From assembly GCA_026225055.1 (NCBI GenBank), contig JAMFSA010000137.1, positions 1-52,771 on the forward strand: a DNA stretch of 52,771 bases. Reading direction: 5' to 3'. Below the pieces are notes generated by a model. That model did no database searches, was not told the DNA's origin, and saw nothing but the letters and a program-made list of their open reading frames with translations. Position 1 is the first letter of the stretch. Every line of letters begins with the position of its first letter. A program made the translations under genes and the position numbers. Below are positions 16,368-25,207 of the stretch, piece by piece. The stretch is from Mucilaginibacter xinganensis. GTDB lineage: Bacteria > Bacteroidota > Bacteroidia > Sphingobacteriales > Sphingobacteriaceae.

Positions 16368-18308
16368 ATGACCCCTGTTAATATTCTTATTGTTGATGAC
16401 AAGGAAGAGAACATTATTGCACTTGAAGCATTATTGAAGCGAAATGATATTCGCATATTTTCCACTACATCGCCCAATGAAGCATTAAAAATTGCCTGGG
16501 ATAATAATATTGCTATAGCATTGGTTGACGTTCAAATGCCTGAAATTGATGGCTTTGAATTGGTTGACATGCTAAAATCCAACCCACGAACAAAAGATAT
16601 CATGGTAATATTTGTTACCGCTATATCCAAAGAATCAAAATACGTTATAAAGGGTTTAAATACCGGCGCTGTCGACTATCTATACAAACCGCTCGATCCA
16701 TATATTACATCGGCCAAAGTAGATTCATTTGTACAATTAGCCCGCCACCAGGCCGAGATGCTGATCAAGAGTCAGGAACTCGAAAACTTTTCTATCGTAG
16801 TAAAGAATTCAGCTGATATTATTTGCGTGGTTGACGCACAAAATTTCCGCATACAAACGATTAATCCGGCAGTCGAAAAGATATTGGGTTTCAAACCCTC
16901 GGAACTTATTCATAAAAGCATTATTGATAGGGCTATAGAAAGTGAACGCCCTGCATTCAGAAAGAAATTAGGAGAGATAATTAAGGATAATTTGAGTTTT
17001 TCTGTTTCGGAGTTTCAATTTGAAAAATTTGACAAAACAACCATATGGGTTGAGTGCCGAGCATCGTATAAAAACAAAAGCATTTTTATAAATATCAGCG
17101 ATATATCTCCTCAAAAAAGCTATTTGGAGCAACTGGTAAAATCAAAAGAAGCTGCAGAATATGGCAAAAAAGTAAAAGAAACTTTTTTAGCCAATATGAG
17201 TCATGAATTGCGTACACCTGTTAACGGTATACTCGGCTTAGCAAAAATGTTGCGCAAAACCCCGGTTAATGAACAGCAGATAAGCATGCTTGATCTGTTG
17301 GAAACCTCATCGCGCTCATTATTGGAAGTTATTAATGATATACTGGACATATCAAAAATTGAAGCCGGTAAGTTTAGCATTATCCGTTCTGCTAACAATA
17401 TTACTGAATTAGTTGCGTCGGTACATAAGTTGCTTAAATTCCAGGCTGATGAAAAACTCATCGACCTGTTATTGGAGGTTGATCCCCTGGTTCCTGAATA
17501 TTTAAATGTTGATTCGCTGCGTTTAAATCAGATACTCATGAACCTATTAAGCAATGCTATTAAATTTACGGATAGGGGGCATGTTAAACTGAAACTATCG
17601 GTAACGCAACAGCATAATGATAAAGTTAAGCTGAAATTCACTGTTGAGGATACCGGCATAGGTATAGCATCTGACAAGCTAAACAAGATCTTTGATTCAT
17701 TTGAGCAGGCTGAAGAAGACACCTCTAACAAATATGGAGGCACTGGTTTGGGCCTTACCATTGTGAAAAAACTGGTTGAATTAAAGGGTGGTGAACTTAC
17801 CTTTAGCAGCCAGATAGGCAAGGGCAGCGTATTTAATTTTAGCAACTGGTATACAATAGTTAATAAGCCTGAACCTCAGCATACGGAACATAAGGCCAAT
17901 GGAGGAATACTGCAGCCTTTTAATGATATTAACGTATTGGTGGCCGAAGACAATTTGGTTAACCAATTTATTGTATCAAAAATGCTTACTGATTGGAATG
18001 CAACTTTTGAAATAGTTGATAATGGCAGTAAGGTTATTGATAAACTGCATCAGCAGGATTATGATATCATACTAATGGATACAAATATGCCTGTTATGAA
18101 CGGTTACCAGGCTGCAAAGATAATAAGACTTGATTTTGAGGAACCTAAAAGAAGCATCCCGATCATATCATTATCAGCCGCTGCGCTGGATCATGAACAA
18201 GAGGAAGCTATCTCAGCAGGGATGAATGATGTATTGTCGAAGCCTTTTCAGGCTACTGAACTGCATAAGAAAATGCATGAATTATTGAAAGTTAAAAATC
18301 CAGCTTAG
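16368..18308 (+). CDS. Hybrid histidine kinase REC-PAS-HisKA-HATPase-REC
   Basis: A 646-residue cytoplasmic kinase with no membrane segment. The N-terminal receiver (1-125) has acceptor Asp54 (LVDVQMPEIDG), followed by a PAS domain (about 140-255), HisKA with His279 (SHELRTP), a HATPase domain (LLSNAIKFTD, DTGIGI, GGTGLGLT), and a C-terminal receiver with Asp571 (LMDTNMPVMNG). The N-terminal receiver suggests input from another kinase, probably the CHASE3 kinase upstream. The gene lies 27 bases after cheB, and its 3' end overlaps the convergent methyltransferase gene by 17 bases. Confidence 0.92.
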   Translation: MTPVNILIVDDKEENIIALEALLKRNDIRIFSTTSPNEALKIAWDNNIAIALVDVQMPEIDGFELVDMLKSNPRTKDIMVIFVTAISKESKYVIKGLNTGAVDYLYKPLDPYITSAKVDSFVQLARHQAEMLIKSQELENFSIVVKNSADIICVVDAQNFRIQTINPAVEKILGFKPSELIHKSIIDRAIESERPAFRKKLGEIIKDNLSFSVSEFQFEKFDKTTIWVECRASYKNKSIFINISDISPQKSYLEQLVKSKEAAEYGKKVKETFLANMSHELRTPVNGILGLAKMLRKTPVNEQQISMLDLLETSSRSLLEVINDILDISKIEAGKFSIIRSANNITELVASVHKLLKFQADEKLIDLLLEVDPLVPEYLNVDSLRLNQILMNLLSNAIKFTDRGHVKLKLSVTQQHNDKVKLKFTVEDTGIGIASDKLNKIFDSFEQAEEDTSNKYGGTGLGLTIVKKLVELKGGELTFSSQIGKGSVFNFSNWYTIVNKPEPQHTEHKANGGILQPFNDINVLVAEDNLVNQFIVSKMLTDWNATFEIVDNGSKVIDKLHQQDYDIILMDTNMPVMNGYQAAKIIRLDFEEPKRSIPIISLSAAALDHEQEEAISAGMNDVLSKPFQATELHKKMHELLKVKNPA

Positions 18309-18807
18309 TTTGTCCTGTGCCCATAACTCGGGCTTCGTGCTCCAATAGCCATTTTTTACGCCATAAACCGCCTGCATAGCCGGTTAAACTGCCATCAGCG
18401 CCTATAACGCGGTGGCAGGGCACTACAATCCACAGGTGGTTTTTACCATTTGCTGCCGCGATGGCCCTTATGCCTAAAGGATTATTCATTAATTTGGATT
18501 GCTGTCCGTAAGTAATGGTTATTCCATAATCTATTTGCAGCAATTGCAGCCAAACTTCCTGCTGAAATGGTGTACCATGTTGTTTAATGGGTAGGTCAAA
18601 ATCCTTACGTTCGCCAGCAAAATACTCATCAAGTTGTTGCATGGTTCTTAATAATACCTGATCATCAGTTGGCTCAACCTCAATTTCTTCATCACGAATG
18701 GATATTGACGCAATAAACCCATCCTCAGCAATAATGCGGGCAACACCTACAGGTGTTTTGTAGTAAGCTACACTGGTTATTGATTGGTTGAGTGAATGGG
18801 TTTCCAT
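18292..18807 (-). CDS. ogt: Methylated-DNA--[protein]-cysteine S-methyltransferase
   Basis: A 171-residue suicide repair protein that transfers methyl groups from O6-methylguanine to its own cysteine. The active site VVPCHRVIG has Cys131. GTPFQQEVW, the ITYGQ helix start and the asparagine hinge NPLGIRAIAAANGKN are also typical. There is no Ada N-terminal domain, so it is Ogt/MGMT-like. It is convergent with, and overlaps, the hybrid kinase gene. Confidence 0.93.
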   Translation of the reverse strand: METHSLNQSITSVAYYKTPVGVARIIAEDGFIASISIRDEEIEVEPTDDQVLLRTMQQLDEYFAGERKDFDLPIKQHGTPFQQEVWLQLLQIDYGITITYGQQSKLMNNPLGIRAIAAANGKNHLWIVVPCHRVIGADGSLTGYAGGLWRKKWLLEHEARVMGTGQTKLDF

Positions 18808-18892
18808 TTGATCAGATATACAGCAATATTACTATTTTAAACCAAGTTTGCCTAATCAGGATCAACCAAACTAACTTAATCAACCAAATCAC

Positions 18893-18900
18893 TATCTTCG
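18893..18900 (+). promoter_or_regulatory. -7 box directly upstream of ccmB
   Basis: TATCTTCG (one change from TAnnTTTG) is followed by CCCC and the ATG at 18905, the same spacing and the same CCCC as upstream of the helicase gene at 9007. Confidence 0.55.
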
Positions 18901-18904
18901 CCCC

Positions 18905-19594
18905 ATGCAATTAATCCAACAAACCTGGGATCTTTTTAAAAAAGAAATTCTGCTGGAGTGGCGCTCAAAATACGCGTTCAACGGGGTATTGCTGTATGTT
19001 GTATCAACCGTGTTTGTTTGCTATATCTCATTCAGTTTAAGTGCTGGGTTCGTTAACAGCAATTCAGCAAACTACAGAATCACCTGGAATGTACTTTTCT
19101 GGATCATTATACTCTTTGCATCAGTAAATGCTATCACTAAAAGCTTTGTCCAGGAGAGTAGGGGCCGATTGCTGTATTATTATTCTATAGTTAGTCCGCA
19201 GGCTATTATCCTTTCAAAAACAATATACAATATATTGTTAATGTCGCTGCTAACTGTGCTGGCTTTGATCGTATACCTTGTTTTTTTCCCCAATACTTTA
19301 GGCGATCCATTGTTTTATTTTTTGTCGGTTTTACTGGGGAGTATTAGTTTCTCAACGGTGTTTACCATGATATCTGCCATCGCATCTAAAGCAGGAAATA
19401 ATGGTACGCTGATGGCTATTTTAAGTTTCCCTGTAATTATCCCGGTTATTTTATTGCTCATCAAAATAAGCAAAAATGCTATGGACGGTCTCGACCGTAG
19501 TTTAAGCTATGGTAATATTGGTGTGTTATGTGCTATAAATGTGATAGTTATAGCTACGTCATTATTGCTTTTTCCATTTTTGTGGAGAGATTGA
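18905..19594 (+). CDS. ccmB: Heme exporter / cytochrome c maturation protein CcmB
   Basis: A 229-residue inner-membrane protein with six hydrophobic segments. The N-terminus TWDLFKKEILLEWRSKYAFNG and the motif LFWIIILFASVNAITKSFVQESRGRLLYYYS (shown here only to mark the region) match CcmB of the ABC-type CcmABCD complex that releases holo-CcmE. The partner ATPase CcmA is not in this window. ccmC, ccmD, ccmE and ccmF lie 6-12 kb downstream, so the pathway is split here. The mRNA is probably leaderless. Confidence 0.87.
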   Translation: MQLIQQTWDLFKKEILLEWRSKYAFNGVLLYVVSTVFVCYISFSLSAGFVNSNSANYRITWNVLFWIIILFASVNAITKSFVQESRGRLLYYYSIVSPQAIILSKTIYNILLMSLLTVLALIVYLVFFPNTLGDPLFYFLSVLLGSISFSTVFTMISAIASKAGNNGTLMAILSFPVIIPVILLLIKISKNAMDGLDRSLSYGNIGVLCAINVIVIATSLLLFPFLWRD

Positions 19595-19598
19595 ATTG

Positions 19599-19653
19599 TT
19601 ATTTAGATTTAGTCTAAGCTTTTTTCAGATTAATTTGGATTAAGTCTAAATAA
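19599..19653. promoter_or_regulatory. Tandem palindromic boxes upstream of the porin-Rieske-imelysin operon
   Basis: Box 1, TTAGA-N5-TCTAA (19603-19617), and box 2, TTGGA-N5-TCTAA (19635-19649), have centres 32 bases apart, about three helical turns. The outer flanks TTAT and ATAA extend a larger imperfect inverted repeat (19-base arms with three mismatches). A possible -7 element, TACTTTG, follows at 19659-19665, so a bound protein could block transcription. Given the genes downstream, a Fur- or DtxR-type iron regulator is the best guess, but that is inference. Confidence 0.6.
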
Positions 19654-19685
19654 GCTATTACTTTGCATCGAATTAAACACTTACG

Positions 19686-20924
19686 ATGCAATTAAAAATT
19701 TCTACTCTCTTTTTATTATCATTCTTACTTGTTTCAGGCTCCCTATTTGCACAGCAGCAAACCATAGGCGTAGCGCGCACATCAGAAGATTCATTAAATA
19801 ATAATAGCTTATCAAAAAGCTCAACTACTATTGGTGGTTATGGTGATGCATTTTACCAAAGAAATAATTCACTGGGTACATCAAAAATAGACCTTGAGCG
19901 CTTTGTGCTTTTCACTGGCCATAAGTTCAATGATCAGATCTCATTCTTCTCTGAATTAGAAGTTGAGGATGCCAAGGTAACCGGTGGCCAAAGCGGTGGT
20001 GAAGTTTCAATTGAGCAAGCTTACCTTAAGTTTAACCTGAACGCTAATCAGTATATAGTAGCTGGTTTGTTTTTGCCGCGGATTGGTATCCTAAATGAAA
20101 ATCACCTGCCAAACACTTTTAATGGTAATGAGCGTAATTACGTTGAGCAGTTTATCCTGCCATCAACCTGGCGCGAATTGGGTATCGGCTTATATGGTAA
20201 CTTAAATAATCTGCCAATTAACTATTCAGTTGGCCTTATAAACGGACTAAACTCAAATGACTTTGTTCATGGTACAGGACTTATTGATGGTAAAGCAGAA
20301 GGTCGTAACGCAAGTGCCAATAATCTTGCTGTAACTGCGGCTTTACAGCTAAACTTACCAAACTTTAGGGCACAAGTATCCGGTTACTACGGCGGTACCG
20401 TTGGCGAAAGCAAACGCAAGGCTGATAGTCTTGGTTTAAACTCTGGCATATTTGGTACACCGGTAGCTATTGGCGAAGGCGATATCATGTATTCTAAAGG
20501 TGGTTTCTCAACCAGGGCGTTAGCAACTATAGTTTCAATACCTGATGCTGCTAACATCAATGCAGCTTTTGCAAATAACACGCCAAAAACTATGTATGGA
20601 GCCTACCTGGAGTTAGCTTATGATCTTTTATATCTTAACAAAAAAGCCCATGAGCAACAGTTCATCGTTTTTGTACGCGATGAAAGACTGGATATGAACT
20701 ATAAGATCCCGGCTAATGGTATAACTGATGGTACACTCGATCAAAATCATATTGTTGCTGGTTTTAGCTATCTGCCAATTAAAAACGTAGCCATAAAGGC
20801 CGATGTAAGATTTATACATACAGGTAATCAAAACCCGGCACTGATCATTAACCCTAACCCGGCTGCAGTACCTTACCAGATAAATAACAACTTGGTTGAT
20901 TTAGGTGTAGCTTTCTCATTTTAA
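19686..20924 (+). CDS. Outer-membrane porin-like beta-barrel protein
   Basis: A 412-residue protein with a signal peptide (residues 1-22, ending SLFAQ). The rest alternates hydrophobic and polar residues as in a beta-barrel, with many Gly/Asn-rich loops and a C-terminal VDLGVAFSF ending in Phe, the outer-membrane insertion signal. The strand IDLERFVLFTGHKFNDQISFFSELEVEDA resembles phosphate-selective porin O/P-like proteins. It begins a four-gene operon with a Rieske lipoprotein, an imelysin and a di-heme protein, which points to passage of an iron species, but specificity cannot be read from sequence. Confidence 0.78.
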   Translation: MQLKISTLFLLSFLLVSGSLFAQQQTIGVARTSEDSLNNNSLSKSSTTIGGYGDAFYQRNNSLGTSKIDLERFVLFTGHKFNDQISFFSELEVEDAKVTGGQSGGEVSIEQAYLKFNLNANQYIVAGLFLPRIGILNENHLPNTFNGNERNYVEQFILPSTWRELGIGLYGNLNNLPINYSVGLINGLNSNDFVHGTGLIDGKAEGRNASANNLAVTAALQLNLPNFRAQVSGYYGGTVGESKRKADSLGLNSGIFGTPVAIGEGDIMYSKGGFSTRALATIVSIPDAANINAAFANNTPKTMYGAYLELAYDLLYLNKKAHEQQFIVFVRDERLDMNYKIPANGITDGTLDQNHIVAGFSYLPIKNVAIKADVRFIHTGNQNPALIINPNPAAVPYQINNNLVDLGVAFSF

Positions 20925-20929
20925 CGATT

Positions 20930-21358
20930 ATGGACAGAAGGAAATTTGTAAAACAATCATGCACCGCTTGCCTTGCAGTAAGCGCGGGTATGGTGATCGG
21001 TTCTTTGTCGTCATGCGCAACACTGCCAACTTATAAGGCAGCCATGATCAACCATAAGGTAACAGTTCCGGTTGATCTGTTTGCAAACAGCAACTTTCAG
21101 TTGATTCAGCCTAAAGGCATGTACTATAATATCGGCCTCAGGAAAGAAGCAGACGGAACTTATACCGCGCTTTTACTAAGATGCACACATGCCGATAATC
21201 AATTAGTGGCATCAGCAAATGGCGCTGGTTATACCTGCAACTTACACGGCAGCAAGTTTAATCAGGAGGGTCAGGTAACTAATGGGCCAGCTGACCGCTC
21301 GTTAAAAAGATACCCTACACAAGTAGAATCAAATCAAATCATCATAAATATAGCTTAA
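20930..21358 (+). CDS. Rieske [2Fe-2S] lipoprotein
   Basis: A 142-residue exported protein. The N-terminus DRRKFVK plus a hydrophobic stretch resembles a Tat signal, and SLSSC gives a likely lipid-modified Cys29. The Rieske cluster ligands are C85-T-H87 and C103-N-L-H106, spaced as in small Rieske proteins of cytochrome bc and arsenite-oxidase type. It starts five bases after the porin gene and one base before the imelysin gene. With no cytochrome b nearby, it is probably a periplasmic electron carrier for the operon's redox partner. Confidence 0.87.
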   Translation: MDRRKFVKQSCTACLAVSAGMVIGSLSSCATLPTYKAAMINHKVTVPVDLFANSNFQLIQPKGMYYNIGLRKEADGTYTALLLRCTHADNQLVASANGAGYTCNLHGSKFNQEGQVTNGPADRSLKRYPTQVESNQIIINIA

Positions 21359-21359
21359 T

Positions 21360-22445
21360 ATGAAAAACACGTTTCTCGCTATCCTTGCCTTTTCAGCGAT
21401 AGCAATAGGACTAAACAGCTGTTCAAAAGCTTCAACAACCAATACCACTAATACTACAACAGAAGGCCAAGTGTTAACCGACTTTGCAGGCAACCTGGTT
21501 AACCCTAATTACCAGGATATACAGGCAAAAGCAAGTATCATGAACGATGCTGTAACTGCTTTAGTTGCTAATACAACAGATGCTAATTTAACAACTACCC
21601 GTACCGCATGGAAAAACACACGTGCCGCGTGGGAATCATGTGAAGGATTTTTGTTTGGCCCAGTAGAAGATAATAACTATGACCCGGATATGGACGACTG
21701 GCCGGTAAACAAAGTGGATCTTGACTCTTTACTAACAAGCACAAACCCATTAACCGTAGCCGATATTACCCCGTTAACAACTACATTAAAAGGTTTCCAT
21801 GCTATTGAATATATCATATTTGGTGTAGGCAGTACCCGCAAAGCGGCTGATATTACAGCTCGCGAAAAAGTATATTTAACATCATTAGCGCAAAGCTTAT
21901 ATAATACTACTACCGATCTTCGTAATAGCTGGGATCCAACTTCAGGAAATTATACTGCACAGGTTATAAATGCAGGTAGCGGCAGTACTGCTTTTTCAAG
22001 CAGGCAGGCAGTGTTTTTAGCTTTGGTTGGCTCTATGAGCGATATATGTAATGAGGTAGCCAATGAAAAAATGCAGACACCTTTTGCAGCAAAAGATTCA
22101 ACATTAAGCGAATCTTCATTCTCTCACAACTCCATTGCCGACTTTACCCATAATATTACAGGTATTCGTAATGCATATTTAAACAGCTATAATGGCAGTA
22201 CAAGTACTTATACATTGAGTCAATTGGTAGCGGCTAAAAATGCTTCTTTAAATAATACACTTTTAAGCCAAATGAATGCTGCTATAGCGTCATTTAATAT
22301 ATTAACAGCCCAAAACGTAAGTTTTGAACAAGCTATTTATTCCCAGAGAAGCTCAATAATAAGCATCCAGGCTACAATTAATACTTTGAAGGCTACGCTT
22401 GAAGGTGATTTAACAACTTTTGTTAAGACAAATATTAAGGACTAA
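21360..22445 (+). CDS. Imelysin-family lipoprotein (peptidase M75/EfeO-like)
   Basis: A 361-residue lipoprotein (signal peptide with Cys21). An all-helical imelysin domain carries the family GxHxxE motif as G145-F-H147-A-I-E150, preceded by WESCEGFLFGPV, a second conserved imelysin region. Imelysin proteins (IcmP/EfeO relatives) are iron-regulated envelope proteins implicated in iron uptake; proteolytic activity is doubtful. The C-terminal 90 residues are helical and Ser/Asn-rich. The partner gene downstream encodes a di-heme DUF1111 protein, a pairing I recall from other bacteria. Confidence 0.87.
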   Translation: MKNTFLAILAFSAIAIGLNSCSKASTTNTTNTTTEGQVLTDFAGNLVNPNYQDIQAKASIMNDAVTALVANTTDANLTTTRTAWKNTRAAWESCEGFLFGPVEDNNYDPDMDDWPVNKVDLDSLLTSTNPLTVADITPLTTTLKGFHAIEYIIFGVGSTRKAADITAREKVYLTSLAQSLYNTTTDLRNSWDPTSGNYTAQVINAGSGSTAFSSRQAVFLALVGSMSDICNEVANEKMQTPFAAKDSTLSESSFSHNSIADFTHNITGIRNAYLNSYNGSTSTYTLSQLVAAKNASLNNTLLSQMNAAIASFNILTAQNVSFEQAIYSQRSSIISIQATINTLKATLEGDLTTFVKTNIKD

Positions 22446-22452
22446 TTTACAA

Positions 22453-23826
22453 GTGAGAAAATTAAAAGTAATAGGTTTATTAGCTGTTTTTGTACTACTA
22501 CTGGTTAAATGTCAAAAGTCGGCTGTGTTTCCGGCTGCGCAATATGACGATAGGCTTTCAGGAGGGGATGAAACTGTTTTTGATGCAACCTCACAAGCAT
22601 TTGGAAACATGTTCCCTAATTTAGCTGCCTATGATACGCACATACATATTTTAGGTGATCTTACCTTTAATCAAACATTTGTAACTGCCCCTGCAATTAT
22701 ACATGGCGGTTTGGGTCCAATTTTTAATAATACGGGATGTATCAATTGCCATCATAATGATGGTATAGGCTTACCAACCGCCGGCGATCAGCAATCATCA
22801 TTATTGATGCGTATTAGCTTGCCGGGTGTAGATGCACATGGTGGCCCGGTAGCAGTGCCTGGTTATGGCTTACAATTGCAGGATAAAGCTGTTTATGGCA
22901 AACTGCCTGAGTGTAGTGTTAATATTGTTTACACCACCCAAATAATAACGTTTGCTGATGGTGCACAGATTGAGTTGAGGGCACCAACTTACACGTTAAG
23001 CAATTTATATACCCCTATAGCCGGTACTTATTTATTGTCGCCGCGTTTGGCTCCGCCAATGATTGGTCTTGGCCTTTTGGAAGCCATACCTGAAAGCGAA
23101 ATTATAGCTAATGCCGACCCTAATGATGCCAATAATGACGGTATTAAAGGTCATGCTAACTATGTTTGGGATGCTATTACACAAACTCGTCAATTGGGCA
23201 GGTTCGGGTGGAAAGCCAATACAGCATCGGTATTAACACAGGTAGCAACAGCCTTTAACCAGGATATGGGTGTTACCAGCAGCGTATTACCTGTTGAAAG
23301 CAGCTATGGCCAATCACAATATGACGGCTTGCATGATGATCCTGAAGTGCCTGATAGTCTTTTGAATGCAGTTAAATTTTACGCGCAAACGCTGTGCGTA
23401 CCAGCTCGCCGCAATACAACTGATGCTACAGTAAAACGTGGTGAAGCGTTGTTCATATCAGCTAAATGTGTGAACTGCCATAAACAAACATTTACCACAG
23501 CGGTTGATGTATCAAGGCCATATATGTCAAACCAGGTTATACACCCTTATACCGATATGCTGGTACATGATATGGGCCCTGGCTTAGCAGATAATCGTCC
23601 CGATTACCTGGCTGGTGGTCAGGAATGGCGTACTGCACCTTTATGGGGCTTGGGCTTATATACTACTGTGAACAGTCCGGGTTACTTCCTGCATGATGGT
23701 CGTGCACGCACCATAACCGAAGCCATTATGTGGCATGGTGGCGAAGCGGAAGGATCAAAAGCCACTTTCCAAAATATGAACTCAACAGACAGAGATGCAC
23801 TTTTAAAGTTCCTGCAATCCCTTTAA
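22453..23826 (+). CDS. Di-heme c-type oxidoreductase lipoprotein (DUF1111/DHOR family)
   Basis: A 457-residue protein using the GTG at 22453, seven bases after the imelysin stop; an in-frame ATG at 22420 lies inside that gene and would spoil the signal peptide. The signal peptide ends at lipobox LVKC (Cys20). Two heme c sites are visible: C96-INC-H100 and C339-VNC-H343. Other DUF1111 features are GGLGPIFNNTGC, RLAPPMIGLGLLEAIPE, GRFGWKA and FLHDGRARTITEAI. This family (often called thiol oxidoreductase) accompanies imelysin genes. It probably accepts or donates electrons at the outer or inner membrane face. A terminator follows. Confidence 0.88.
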   Translation: MRKLKVIGLLAVFVLLLVKCQKSAVFPAAQYDDRLSGGDETVFDATSQAFGNMFPNLAAYDTHIHILGDLTFNQTFVTAPAIIHGGLGPIFNNTGCINCHHNDGIGLPTAGDQQSSLLMRISLPGVDAHGGPVAVPGYGLQLQDKAVYGKLPECSVNIVYTTQIITFADGAQIELRAPTYTLSNLYTPIAGTYLLSPRLAPPMIGLGLLEAIPESEIIANADPNDANNDGIKGHANYVWDAITQTRQLGRFGWKANTASVLTQVATAFNQDMGVTSSVLPVESSYGQSQYDGLHDDPEVPDSLLNAVKFYAQTLCVPARRNTTDATVKRGEALFISAKCVNCHKQTFTTAVDVSRPYMSNQVIHPYTDMLVHDMGPGLADNRPDYLAGGQEWRTAPLWGLGLYTTVNSPGYFLHDGRARTITEAIMWHGGEAEGSKATFQNMNSTDRDALLKFLQSL

Positions 23827-23839
23827 TACTCTAAGAAAA

Positions 23840-23893
23840 TTAATCCCATTCCGATCTTTTTTTAACAAAGGATTAGAATGGGATTAAATTTTT
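23840..23893 (+). terminator. Terminator of the porin-Rieske-imelysin-di-heme operon
   Basis: Perfect 12-base arms TTAATCCCATTC (23840-23851) and GAATGGGATTAA (23876-23887) flank a 24-base loop that contains a T-run; ATTTTTC follows. It lies 13 bases after the stop codon. Confidence 0.75.
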
Positions 23894-23959
23894 CATCTCA
23901 TATTCATTTGTAACTCTTTTATTAGCATCTTCAAAAAATATTATAAGTATTTTTATTAA

Positions 23960-25147
23960 ATGCGTGTTTCCTGGCTGTTTATACTATGTTTTTTAGCTCC
24001 TTTTGTTACGCTTGCCCAAAGCGGTGTAATAACCGGTAAAGTATCACGGATTGATAGTAAGGCTCCCGTGCCGCAGGCTAATGTATTTTTAAGTAATAGT
24101 ACCGCAGGTACAGCTACTAATGAAGAAGGTAATTTTACGCTAAGCGGTCTTAAACCGGGGCAATATACTTTAGTAGTTACCATAGTAGGCTATGAAGATT
24201 ATACCCAAAGTGTATTGGTAGGCAAGGAACCCATCAAGTTAAATATTGAACTGGCAACTCGTAATACACTGTTGCACGAGGTCGTAATCTCAACTGATGC
24301 AGATTGGAAGAAAAACTATGCCCAGTTTGTAAAGGATTTTATTGGTACCGATGACAATGCTAAATACTGCGTAGTAATGAACCCGCGTGCGGTAAGCCTT
24401 GTATATCATAGTTCGCAGCAGGATCTGGAAGCTTATACCGATGACTTTTTAGTGGTAGAGAATCACGCGCTGGGCTACAGAGTGAAATTTTTGGTAAAAG
24501 AATTTAACAGCAGCAAACTTTCCCACATTATATCATATGAGGGTGAACGCCTTTTCCAGGAATTGCCCGGTAATAAAAAGCAACAGGAGCTATGGAAGAA
24601 AAAGCGGGAAGAGGCTTATTACGGTTCACCTATGCACTTTTACAGGGCACTTTATACTGATAAGTTAGGAGATGAAGGTTTCCAGATGTATCGGCTTACG
24701 CGTATGTTAAACCCTAACCGCCCGCGCGAAGAAGAAATACAGCAAAAGGTAAAATATTTTTCACGGCTTGGTAGGCGCGATTCTGTAAATAATTGGGTAG
24801 CATTATCTAATTTACCAAAATATTACCGGGAAGACTTGAGTAAAGATACTTTGCATAACTATGATGTATTATACAAAACGCAAAAACAAGGTGTGTTTGC
24901 TGTGAATTTTACAGGTTATTACCTTTATGTAGTTTATACCAAAAAGAGAGAAGAAACGGACTTTAAGGATATATACCACTCATTGGATATGCCAAATTAT
25001 GAAACGAGTGTGGTAACCTTAACCAAGCCTTATTTGTTTGATACCAATGGTGTTGTTTTTGGTAGCGATGCGCCTTTATATGAAGGTACATGGTCAAAAT
25101 CAAAGCTTTCCGATCTGTTACCTGTCGACTATACGCCAGGACAATAA
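23960..25147 (+). CDS. Secreted protein with carboxypeptidase-D regulatory-like domain
   Basis: A 395-residue protein with a signal peptide (residues 1-19, ending TLAQ). Residues 20-100 form a CarboxypepD_reg-like Ig fold (GVITGKVSRIDSKAPVPQANV, GTATNEEGNFTLSGLKPGQY, VGYEDYTQ), common at the N-termini of Bacteroidota surface proteins. The rest has no family I recognise; it contains LVYHSSQQDLEAYTDD and a Lys/Glu-rich centre. It is not a full TonB-dependent receptor, since no plug or barrel is present. A terminator separates it from the upstream operon. Confidence 0.75.
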   Translation: MRVSWLFILCFLAPFVTLAQSGVITGKVSRIDSKAPVPQANVFLSNSTAGTATNEEGNFTLSGLKPGQYTLVVTIVGYEDYTQSVLVGKEPIKLNIELATRNTLLHEVVISTDADWKKNYAQFVKDFIGTDDNAKYCVVMNPRAVSLVYHSSQQDLEAYTDDFLVVENHALGYRVKFLVKEFNSSKLSHIISYEGERLFQELPGNKKQQELWKKKREEAYYGSPMHFYRALYTDKLGDEGFQMYRLTRMLNPNRPREEEIQQKVKYFSRLGRRDSVNNWVALSNLPKYYREDLSKDTLHNYDVLYKTQKQGVFAVNFTGYYLYVVYTKKREETDFKDIYHSLDMPNYETSVVTLTKPYLFDTNGVVFGSDAPLYEGTWSKSKLSDLLPVDYTPGQ

Positions 25148-25184
25148 TAAGCTTTAATAGCACCAATTCGTGCTTAATAATCCT

Positions 25185-25192
25185 TACATTTG
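25185..25192 (+). promoter_or_regulatory. -7 box upstream of ccmC
   Basis: TACATTTG matches TAnnTTTG and lies 15 bases before the ATG at 25208. It argues against an in-frame start at 25190, which lies inside the box. Confidence 0.55.
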
Positions 25193-25207
25193 TCGCCACA
25201 AATTAAT

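Noticed and set aside
23960..25147. TonB-dependent receptor
   Set aside because: Only the CarboxypepD-like N-terminal domain is present; at 395 residues there is no plug domain or barrel.
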